A stretch of 64,000 bases of DNA from contig JAJTWR010000044.1 in assembly GCA_021613335.1 (NCBI GenBank), positions 162,501-226,500 on the forward strand, given 5' to 3'. The DNA is from Whitmania pigra. Lineage: Eukaryota; Annelida; Clitellata; Hirudinida; Haemopidae. The translations under genes were made by a program, and so were the position numbers. Shown piece by piece: positions 20,958-31,672 of this stretch (position 1 is the stretch's first letter; each line of letters starts with the position of its first letter). The notes beneath the pieces were generated by a model, which was given only the letters and a program-made list of their open reading frames with translations, was not told the origin of the DNA and did not search any database.

Positions 20958-23900
20958 ATGGAGGCGGAATTGAACGCTATCAAGACTTCAGTAAATGGGA
21001 TTTTAACTACTCAAAAGTCAGGTCTCTCAGCCTCTGAGATAGAAGGTGAGTTGGAAAATTAGTTTGCTGAGATTCTTTTAATGCTTTGAACTGAAAACAT
21101 GCGAGCTCATTATTTAACGTATTTGTTTGTTTCAGATTTGTACAAGACCTTGCTTGGCGTGGAGCTACCCTTCAGAAAATTTAATTGCAGAAATGCAGAG
21201 GAATTTGTTTTGAAGTATATGCTTAGTGTGGTAACATGTAGGTGAGCTGTCTATTGTTATTGTACTTAATGCAAATTTAAGCAAGGCATTGATTGTGTTC
21301 TTGAGCACTAATGAAATTACTTTACAATTTGGTTCAAATATTTAAATTTGATTTAGAAATGTTGCTGGTAAAATGATCTTTATGCCCATAATAATGGATG
21401 AAGCAAGGCATGTTGCCAGTCTGGTCAGTCGAACAAAAGATTCAAAAAAGCCAAAACCCAAGAAGGTTGTTTGATTTGCAAAGATATGTGTTGAAATACG
21501 TCATGTCTCAATTATGTTGCACTATTTTTGAAGGTGGTTGCCTATAATTACAAATTGAAGCATCCCACACCTCACTTGAAGAAGCCGAGCAAATATCCTC
21601 CTAAATTTGTCAGTGAGTCCAGTCGAGGTCCATCTAGTCACTCGAAACCAAGTTTCAACACCAATGGACCATCTCAAGCACCATTTAAGATGAGTGGTAC
21701 CCAATTCAATTACCACCACAACAACAACTTTCCTGGTTCCAGTGGTTTGGTCAAGAAGCACTTCGAATCCTCAGGTCAATATGGTGCTTCGAGTCTGAGT
21801 TTCGATAAACCGAGGATGGGAGGTGCCGGCGAGGGTTACTACAATAGACCTTACGAGGCTTACAACGACACCACGAAACACAAATATTTGGCAACCGACG
21901 ATGGTGACGTTTTCCAGAGAAAGGTCGGAATGTTTATCTCAAATAATTATTTTGCTTAATTGTCTAATGCTCATTTATTTATTTTGCAGAGTGACAAAGA
22001 AATCGATGCAATTAAGGCTCCACGGATTAAGAGTGTTGTCGTAGGTAAGCTGTTTCAAATATTGGTCAATGCCAGTAAATGCACAAGTGTATGATTTTGG
22101 ATTGCAACAAGCCAGTGGTTGGCAAAACCCGTTAGTCAAAAGAGCCAAAAATCAGCAGCAGGACGATTAAAATTTTTTTTAGAGCCAGATTTCTTTTCAA
22201 GAACGTAATATCTACTTTTTTCCCATTAACATTTAAATACTTTATTTTATCAACTATTTTATTTTATAAAATATTTATAATTGAATCTGCCACAGATACA
22301 ATGCATACTTTAATGTGCTGAGTACCCTCATGTATTGAGTGAGACTTATCGACCTGTCAGGCATATATATTCACTGAAAAATGGGTGTGGCTGGCTCAGC
22401 TCGTGTTGCCACATACAGGGCGCCATCCATGCCATGTCGACCCGACTGACACCCGCTCGAGGCATCTGCCGGCCAAAACCGATTTCTGGTCGACCCGCAC
22501 CCAGGTCGCTAAAGAGCTGTAATTTTCTGACCACTGGCATAAGCAAATATTTTACTGCAAAATGATCTTTAATTCCCGTGAGAGACTGGTTTAAGCTTGT
22601 TCAGTTGAAAAATGAAGTTTAATTTTATTACAGTTCCAACTTCAAGCAAGGTTTCTGACCATGATGCCTCCATATGTTCGCAAGATTCTACTTCAGTTTT
22701 CAGCGATTCTCAGTTCAGTCCAAAGGAGTTTGAAAATCTCAGGATATCGGTGCAAGCGAAGGAGCATTTCAGGGAGAGGAAGGTCAGTTTCCCTAAGAAG
22801 TCGAATCACCCCGACGAGCCCCATGTCGACAGGCACGTCCAATCCGTTTCTTCATTTCCGAACACAAATGCTTCCAAGAACGACCATCCTTTGTTCGGTC
22901 GTTCCGTTAGTCTCAACGAGCAAGGTCAAGGAAAGCAGAAAATGTCCATAACATTTACAGGGAAAGACGATGCCATGAAAAGCTATGCCAGTTCTTGGCT
23001 TTCGGATAGAGTCGCGACGGTCGAACCTCCGCCCTCATCGGGGAACGACGATCGAGTGCGTTCATCTGCGACCACACCGCCTAGGGATGGACTTTACTCG
23101 CCGATGACGACGCCTCACAAGGATGGGTTGTACTCTCCTATGGGAACGCCAGTTCCGAACAATGCACATTCGGCAGCAGCAACGGCCTTTCCTGCCAATA
23201 CTTTCGTCATGCCAAAGTCTCCCGTCCAGCTGTCCAAATTCAGTAATGGCAACGTTTCTTTTAGAAGTCCGTATTCAGGTGGGATATTAATAATTTGAAG
23301 TGATGATATTTATTGGGAAAATTGTTTTATGGAAAATCAAGCAAGTGACATGAATATTCAGATTGCAGTTGACCAAAAAGAAGGTCTTAATCGAATAAAT
23401 TCATAACTAGGGTTTCCTATTCAACCTATCTTTAACCATAATGAGTTGAAAATACTGGATGAAGAGCAATTGAAGTCGCTCATTTAAAAATATTTAAAAA
23501 TTAAATATCTTGTTTTTTAAGGAAGTGCAATTATTACAAATTTCATTTTAAAATAATTGAGGTCGTAACATCCCACAGATTCTGGCAAACCGGGGACATC
23601 TTTCCAATATTCTCCCCAAAGTTTTATTCCAAAGCAGCACTCTTCTACGCCCATCCACCCACCTTTGATAACTGAAGATCCTTCCATCATTCCGCCCGTC
23701 ACCTCTCCGTCGTCCGTCAAACTTACTTCCCAACTGTATTCCTCAAACAGTACTAAAGCACTTTCTTCATCGCTTTCTCCAATTCAAGGTAAGAATTCTA
23801 AGTCCTGTTTTAAATGATTATTTATACTATACATACGTAATATATATACAATATTTATTTATTTAACATTTATGAAGTCTGCTTCTTAATTAAAGTTTCT

Positions 23901-25267
23901 GCATCACCTTTTGATGTGAAAGTCATCCAGACGAATGGAAACGGCTCCAGTCACGGAAGTAACACGAGTCATGCAAGCATCACTCGCCAACAGAGTTCAT
24001 CATCTGGTTTGTTCCCTAAGAGATTAATTAGTTTATATTTAATTAATCCTCGTGTAATTAATACTTAATAAATTAATTAATATTTATGTGTTTATTTCAT
24101 TAAAACTCACAATGTTAACTCAAAAGCGTCTTCGCCAACAGATCACTCTCAAATCAACGGAGATGCTGAAGAGATCGACATGGTAAGATAACAAGTGGTT
24201 GTACGTAGAGATGTTGGTGCCGATACTCATTAAACAAAGAAGCAATAGATAATTTCAAAAAGCTCTTCTTTCAATTTCAGATTGTAGTCACCGAGGTGCA
24301 CAGCATGTCCCTCGTTCTCGGGCATTTTAAGAACTCCAGCAATCCTGTTAGCATAATGTGTTTATTCAATGCTTTAATCATAGTTGTTGTTGATGATGAT
24401 GATCTCTTACCCATGTGTCTAATACCTGATGTGTTTTCCAATGGTTTCCCAGGTGACATTTGCTTTGACCAACCTGGAGGACCTAATAGAGGTGGACTTG
24501 GACTACGTGCGAATACTTCTCCTCAACCGCGTCTTCAGAGCTGCCTTCGATTACAAGTGAGGCCCATTTTACTCTATGCTCCTAACTGTCAGAGTTTCTG
24601 AAATGGATGGAAGATAATTAATTAATTAATGCAAGAATTAATTAATTAATTAATGATGCATTTATTGACTGAGGCTACTGAGTCATTGCTGTCATATTTA
24701 TTGACGATTAACGTTGTTTATCCCGACAGTTTGTCGAAATGCTACGGAACGTTGTACAAAAGGAATGTATCTTCGTGGATCAACATGAACCTCTTCATTC
24801 TCGAGGAAACATTGGATCCACTGTCTGTCAGGGTGACTGTGCATTCGATTGACTCCAGCTCAAACATTGTATACAAATGATTAAATATTGCTATTTCTTC
24901 TCTTGTTTATTTATTCTTAAGCATTAATATTAACGTCGTCGTCATTATTAAGTATTAATATTTATTTTATCGTCGTAACTCTTAGCTGCAGAGGAGTTCC
25001 CAGAGCCGTCCGACATACACCGTATCCGAGTTGTTTTCGATCCGAAGGAAGAGCAGAGGTTACGAGAACAACAGACTCACGAAGGGCATCCAGGAACAGG
25101 ACGTCATCTCCGAACAGGAGCCGATCAAGTTCGACAACCTCGAAAGGAAACTTGCCATCCTCCGCAAATGGGAAGATGGTGGAAAAATCGTTCTTGAGTT
25201 TTTATCTCTCGACGAGGTCTGAACTTCCGAAAATTGTGAACATTTTCCTTTTACCGAACATTCTCTG

Positions 25268-25312
<45 letters not shown>

Positions 25313-27359
25313 TATTATTATTATTATTAATATTATACTCTACATATTATTTGTTCTATTCTATTCCATATATTGAATGTCGAACGAATATTCTTAATTT
25401 AGGATGTTGAAGGTTTGCAAAAGAAGTCCCCAAACCCTCTCAGACCAAAGGTGGATGGAAGGACCATAGTGGAGTGTTACTTGAAGGGCTACTCCGACCA
25501 AGAGGTGGAGTGGACGCCTTGCAGAATGTCAAAGATGAGGGACCTTCTGAGGGTGGGCTCAAAGGTGCTGGTGAAGATTTTCGAAAGGTCGTGCTGTGGC
25601 GATCCGAACGTATTTTCCATCGATTTGAGGTCACTGGAAAGATGCTCCTTCCTGACGGAAATTTTGAGGAGGGAACCTTCGCTATGGTGAGTTCTTTCAA
25701 TTAAAATAATTTTTTGGTGTAGTAGTGATAATGCTTGCAAGGTAGATCAGAAGTTTAGCTAGTTGCATTCCTGCAATGAATACATCAAAAACACAGTTGT
25801 TGCAATGTGATGTGCTTTAAACCTGGCCTGCAGTGGCACCCCGTCATAACAGCCCGGCGACAGAATAGCCCCGACAAAACAGCCCCGTCAAAATAGCCCG
25901 GCGTCAAAATAGCTCAAGACAAAACAGCCCCGACAAAACCGCCCCGACAAAACGGCCCCGTCGAAACAGCCCGGCGTCAAAATAGCCCAGGACGGAAAAA
26001 TCCCGTCAAAATGGCCCCGACAAAACCGCCCGGCGACAAAATAGCCCAGGACAAAACAACCCGGCGACAAAATAGCCCGGCGACAAAATAGCCCCGACAA
26101 AACAGCCCCGTCAAAACAGCCCTGTCACCAGGGTCGGACTGGCTTAAAAAACCGGCCCGGGAAATTTTATTTAACTCCTAGTTTGATCAATTTAAACATA
26201 AGAAACACTAGAGTCTAAAATTTCTATTCACTATTAACTATTATAACAGCTTTTTCATCGTTTCACTAGTCGATGCTAAAACATCAATGATTTCATTGTT
26301 ATTGATTCTTGGAAAAGAGTCTTTCTCACAAGACATCAGCATGAATGATCTTGATGAAAACGACCTCTCACAAGCAACTTGTGATGAGGATAATGTCAAC
26401 ACAAATTTGTAAGCCAGATACAAATTTGAATAAGCAAGACTATGCAAATTAAACTTCTGGAGAACAAACAACAAACAATACTCAAAACGGTCAAAGCATT
26501 CAAGCCACTAATTTCGAATTAAATTTTGATTCAGTTTCACAACATTTTTTAAAAATACTTTGACATGGAGTTATCGTGGGGCTATAATGACGGGGCTATT
26601 TTTTCGCCGGGCTATTTTGTCGCCGGGTTGTTTTGTCCTGGGCTATTTTGTCGGGGCTATTTTGACGGGGCCATTTTGACGGGGCTATTTTGTCTTGGGC
26701 TATTTTGACGCCGGGCTGTTTCGACGGGGCTGTTTTGCCGGGGCGGTTTTGTCGGGGCTGTTTTGTCTTGAGCTATTTTGACGCCGGGCTATTTTGACGG
26801 GGCTGTTTTGTCGGGGCTATTCTGTCGCCGGGCTGTTATGACGGGTCACCGCCTGCAGTAGCTCTTGTGAAGCACTCTTGAAGATTATGCATATTATTAG
26901 AAGATGTGCAAATTTTGTTTCATTATTATTGTTATATTTATTTATTAAAAAATTATTATTAACTAATTGAAAATAAATGTCATTGTAGTCCCCAGTGGAA
27001 AGTTGAGCAGGTTGAGATGCCTTCGAACGGCGAAAGAATTGTCGTGACTCACGTGAAATCTCTGCAGCAGATTTATGTGGGTTCAACTTTTTCCACTTTT
27101 CTCTCACTTCATGTTATCACTCATTTACAATATTTTTTAGTTAATATTAATGTTTTGCTTCTGAGTTTCATCACTTAAGTTGGTATTGTAAGGTGGAGTT
27201 GAATGATAGAAATAATAATGATATAGTAAAAGTAATAACAATAATAATAATAATAGTAATAATAATAATAATAATAATAATATAATAATAATAATAATAG
27301 TAATAATAATAATAATAGTAATAATAGTAATAATAATAATAATAGTAATCATAATAATA

Positions 27360-27390
<31 letters not shown>

Positions 27391-28393
27391 TAGTAATAAT
27401 ATAATAATAATAATAATTTATTTCAGGCTCTCCCTTTGAAGTTTTTTGAACCCTTTGGAGCAATGTTCACCTCAATGCAAGAATTCTATGGCAAGGCAAG
27501 TGTAATTACAGCTGCAAGTAAATAGAAGAATGATGATGTTGATGATGATAATGTTAATGATAGTTATGATGATGATGACGACGACAATAATTCTCATGAG
27601 TTATTAATGTTTTGTTTTTCTTGTTTTCATCCGATCAGCAGGGTGGAAAGAGCTTCGATGCTCCGTCGCAGTTGCGCTGTTTGTGCGCCTTCAAATCGTC
27701 GGATGATGGCATGTGGTACAGAGGTCGAGTTGAGGACTTGAGACAGTCTGACATGGTTGGTTGCATTCTCGTGGAGTGCACCATTAATTTCAATTGATGC
27801 ATCCATCAGTGAAGCTGGTGCCTGTTTCTACGAGTTAATTATGCATTGCATTGATAAAGAAACCAGATTTTATTTGATAAATTTTTAGTAATGTTTTGTA
27901 GTGATTCACAGTACAGTAAATCATGTAGATAAGAGACTTGTAAATAAAAATGATAATTTTTGCATGCTTCATTTATGCAAATCTGCATATTCCAGATCTT
28001 GATCTACTCTGTTGACTTTGGAAACTATGAGAAACTGCCAGGAAGCAGCCTCAGAGAGTTGCCGAACAGTTTTAGAAATATTCCACTACTGTCTTGTTAC
28101 CTGAAGCTGTCTGGTGAGTATTTTGTAAACACTTTCATTTTAAAATTGTATGATTCATTTCTTGAACTGGCTTAACAATTTCCAGTGTTAGTCTAGTATC
28201 ACTTTATAGTTTAATAATTCCACTGATTAATAAGACAATTGTTGATAAATTAGGAACAGTGACCACGACCAGAAATGACCTGGAGGCAAGGGTTATGCAC
28301 AAGGTCTTTCGTTACTTCCCCCTGAAGCCCAAAAACCAGCTTTCACCCGGGGTCCTTCTCAACCCCTGTGAAAATTGCCCTCTCGTATTTTGA
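20958..28393 (+). CDS. LOTUS (OST-HTH) plus Tudor domain protein, TDRD5/TDRD7-like
   Basis: Proteins of this type scaffold germ granules, bind RNA through LOTUS and bind methylated arginines of PIWI proteins through Tudor. Exons, phases joining: 20958-21045, 21136-21241, 21357-21465, 21534-21923, 21990-22044, 22634-23278, 23579-23788, 23896-24006, 24127-24182, 24281-24346, 24453-24556, 24730-24832, 24992-25216, 25403-25686, 26989-27077, 27427-27495, 27639-27755, 27996-28113, 28254-28393. Exons 1-3 form the LOTUS domain: ILTTQKSGLSASEIE, LPFRKFNCRNAEEFVL, then EARHVASLVSRTKDSKK, as in TDRD5/7. A long Ser/Pro-rich disordered region follows. The Tudor domain is at the end: VVTHVKSLQQIYV, CLCAFKSSDDGMWYRGRVED, YSVDFGNYEKLP. 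Only one LOTUS and one Tudor are seen, fewer than vertebrate relatives. The extreme C-terminus is uncertain. Confidence 0.85.
25270..25332. repeat. (TTA)n microsatellite in LOTUS-Tudor intron
   Basis: About 60 bp triplet array, 70 bases upstream of the exon at 25403. Confidence 0.95.
25835..26850. mobile_element. Foldback-type transposon with tandem-repeat arms and 9-bp target duplication
   Basis: Two inverted arms of about 280 bp each (25835-26115 and 26572-26850) are built from tandem units of roughly 15-17 bp, variants of acaaaatagcccggcg. The outermost ends match as ggcaccccgtcataacagcc versus ggtgacccgtcataacagcc. The host bases gcctgcagt occur immediately outside both ends (25826-25834 and 26851-26859), a 9-bp target-site duplication. 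Long arms of short tandem repeats with 9-bp duplications are the signature of foldback elements. The 450-bp centre carries the 3' end of an hAT transposon. It sits in the intron between exons 25686 and 26989 of the LOTUS-Tudor gene. Confidence 0.88.
26129..26474 (-). pseudogene. hAT transposase C-terminal fragment inside the foldback element
   Basis: An open segment 26474-26241 on the minus strand encodes the hAT dimerisation-domain core LTLSSSQVACERSFSSRSF, where the A-C-E-R-S-F-S motif is diagnostic. About 110 bases past its end, at 26129, lies cagggtcggactgg, a typical hAT terminal repeat. This is therefore the 3' end of an hAT element, captured between foldback arms. The usual basic continuation after the motif is degenerate, and no catalytic part is present. 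Confidence 0.75.
27236..27419. repeat. (AAT)n/(AGTAAT)n microsatellite reaching a splice acceptor
   Basis: About 180 bp of AAT triplets with AGT variants. It ends only about 8 bases before the tttcag acceptor of the exon at 27427, so the polypyrimidine tract there is reduced to ttatttcag. Confidence 0.95.
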
Positions 28394-28959
28394 TGGAGGA
28401 CTCACAACTGCATCCAAACGTCTCCCAAACTCTGTTATTTTTTTTGTGTTTGAAGGTTTTATTGCCAAGCAGTCTCTTATTTTGTTATGTTTCGATTTTA
28501 AACTAATTTTAGGCAAGGCTTTCGAAATTTTGCTAGTCTGTTTATGTTGTTCGGACTGAAAGTCGCTTACGATCAAAACAGTTACAACTTGAAGGTGGCC
28601 CGACGTTTACATTTCTTTTAATTGCTTTGAAACGTTTCATTGATTCTGAGTTATGCCAAAGATTTCAATTTGTTTGAACTTTTGAACTTGGGTCGAGTCA
28701 TGCCTGTGGGAGAATGTAATTTTTTCTAAACAAAGTTGTCAACCAATGTTTGTTTGGATCAAAATTTATTCAGGCAAAGATCTTCATTTATAAATAAGTA
28801 TAGGCAAATGGAAGCATAAAACATCCGAACTACGCTTGAGATTTGACCTCAGATGAACACCAAAGGTGAGATCAGTGTAAAATTTAAGAGTTCAAGATGA
28901 TCAGTCGAATAGGACATAAAGTGGAAAAAATAGTTTTATTAAAATGCAACACTGGCAGG
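28394..28959. other. Spacer between convergent genes
   Basis: 3' flanks of the LOTUS-Tudor gene (+) and TMEM87 gene (-). An acceptor-preceded open segment at 28513-28621 could be an extra terminal exon of the LOTUS-Tudor gene. However, no donor of the required phase was found in the preceding exon. Confidence 0.4.
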
Positions 28960-31616
28960 TCATTGTAGCTTGTTGATTTCAAAGAGTGTTTCCTCCAATT
29001 CATCGTTGGTCAGCAGAGCAGACGACATGACCCTGCATAGACAAGCGAGTTGAATGAGATAACGGTCAAGTAATGCTGATAGTTATAGGTGATCATTGTC
29101 TTACATGTTGGGTATGTTTTCTTCAACCCATTTCATAGGATCATTCTAAAAGACAATGCAAGGGATGAAATTATATTGCAAGATTCTAAGATATAAAGAT
29201 AAAGGCATGCATGTGAATTGAATTATAAGCACCTGGTCTTGCTGGTTTGACTCTTCAGGTTCGGGCCTATTCCTCAGCTTGATGCCGTCTTTGCATAAAA
29301 TGCAAATTTGTAAATTCCATTTTCAAATAATACCAATTTGAATATATAAGTGGCATAATGACATAAGCAGAATAATTATAGAACAATTAGGAGCTCAGGA
29401 ACAAGTAATTCAGTGCAAGCTAAAAGTTAATCTAAATAATGAAGACAAATAAGATCAAAAAAATAAAATAATTAATACGTCAATTATTGAGTGAAACAGT
29501 CTCAACAGAATAATCAACCTAAACGAACCCATCTCAGTATTCATCATCGGTTCTCGAGACTCATCTTCTTCCTCTCCGTCGTTCAGAGCAGAGTAAGCGT
29601 ACCTGGATTTTGAGGATTTGAATTGTGAAGGAAATGACACACCTTAAGATGACAACTTAGTGGATGTGATAAGAGCATCATTACCTGAGATTGCTTCCAG
29701 AGGGCCTCCAAAGGATCATTATCATGAGTAGAAGAAGGGAGAAGAGCAATGGCCAGAAGACATCATCCAACCACAATTCCCTCCAGTTCTGTGGGAGATA
29801 GACTTTAGTCAGCTTTGACATTAAGATTCTAATTTATGATGTATGAAGCATTTGTAATAATAATAGTTAAACCCCAAAATTAATTCATAATTATCATTAT
29901 ATTAATAATTAAACCAGTCATGTTTCTAGATGCTCAAAATAAAATTAGGAATCAACAAAACCCAGTCGGCCTAAAAATATGAAAACTGCAAGAAAATCTC
30001 AACTTAATGTTTTTTTATAAAAAAAGTATTCAAGGAGCAATTTCAGCAACCTTGATGCAATCTCCAAGTTGGAAGGTGGCTAATGACCAAAAGGCGAAAA
30101 GCAAAGACGCTGAAATAAAACAACCAAAAGATTAGCATTTGATGATCATCTTTTGATTTTGAATTCTCAAATCATCTTTTGATTTTGAATTCTCAAATCA
30201 TCTTTTGATTTTGAATTCTCAAATCATCTTTTGATTTTGAATCTATGAATCACCATAACAGGGCAATTAACCGTAGCAGCTTGTTAAGTCTGAACAACAC
30301 AGAAATGTAGGAGAGAAACACAATCACCTATAAGTGCAAAAAGGAGTGTGTATGTGAAGCTCTTGTAAACTGACAGCTTCACTGTGTTTTTTCTCAGTTT
30401 CAGGGTCCTCATTGTTCTGACTAAGGAATGAAAGATCTGAAATGAAAAGTCTCCGTAACTACTTAATCGACAATTAAAATAAGTAATAATCAAACTGAGA
30501 TGAAAATAACTTGCCCAGTAGAAGAAGATGGCATCGATTATAGCGAGGACGAGAGCCAAAAATGCTGTGACATTCTTTTTCTGGATGCTTCTCTGGCAAA
30601 TTATTCAACTACATTAATCTAATTGGCAACTATTGTATATAAATAATTACATCGACAATATTAGCCAGTGATAATTTATTTTAGCTAAGAATCATTATTT
30701 ATTATTAACAATAAATAACAATAGAGAATTCTAATAAAAAGCAACACTAACATTTTCCCTGTAGTGGACGCCTTGGGAGGCTGAGAAAACAAAATACAGG
30801 AGGCCAGCAGCTCCGAGGAAGTAGAGGGTTCGTCCGAGTCGAGGTCTGAAGTGGAGTTTGAAAGGATTTGATTTTCACGGGTTATAACATGTTTAATATC
30901 TGACATCATGCGACCTGTTAACCTTTCGCTTGCCACGTAATAAATGCAACAAGTCGATCTTGTGCGATGTCAAAAAATTTTTTTTAGTTCAATGAAAAGC
31001 TTACTTGACGATTCCAAATCCTACGCTGACGACGATGACGAGTATTCGGGCAGAGGTTCTCTTCAGCGCAGACACGACTTCGGCAAATATTACCGCACCG
31101 AACGCTGTCCATTCGAGGAATAAATAATTAGACTTATTATAAAACTGGTAATTATCTTGACCTTCAAAGGCTACTGTATGAATATATATCAACAAATTAG
31201 AGATATCATATGATCAAATTAGTGATGATCATATGCTAATTAAAATTCATTTATAAACCATGCTCACCAGCCTCTTCTGCTGTTCTGTTGAAGCGTTCAA
31301 ACTCCACGAGATATATTAGCTTCTCAACAAGACCTGAACATGTCATTCAATGAAAAATAATTGCTTTGCAAAATTCATTTTGTTTCTAATTTCATGAATA
31401 AACTTGCCATTGATATGAAAATAAAAAATGACATATATGATCAAATAGAATATAAATTCCAAGATGATCACAACAGCATAACCAGCATTATAAATAATAC
31501 TAACTATTATTATTATTATTATTGCCACCATTATTATCATCAGCCACAGCACCAATGCATCAAACTCCTTAGTAAAGTCAACGTCAATGACAAACAGTAC
31601 ATAGAATATTAGCATC

Positions 31617-31672
<56 letters not shown>

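Noticed and set aside
25888..26100. Small Cys/Gly/Phe-rich protein on the minus strand
   Set aside because: It is the tandem-repeat arm of the foldback element read in frame.
25835..26115. CRISPR-like array (regular short repeats)
   Set aside because: Eukaryotic context, direct tandem units without unique spacers, and a perfect inverted partner arm.
28513..28621. Additional terminal exon of the LOTUS-Tudor gene
   Set aside because: Acceptor and codon use look plausible, but no donor of the needed phase was found in the exon at 28254-28393; left as a possibility only.
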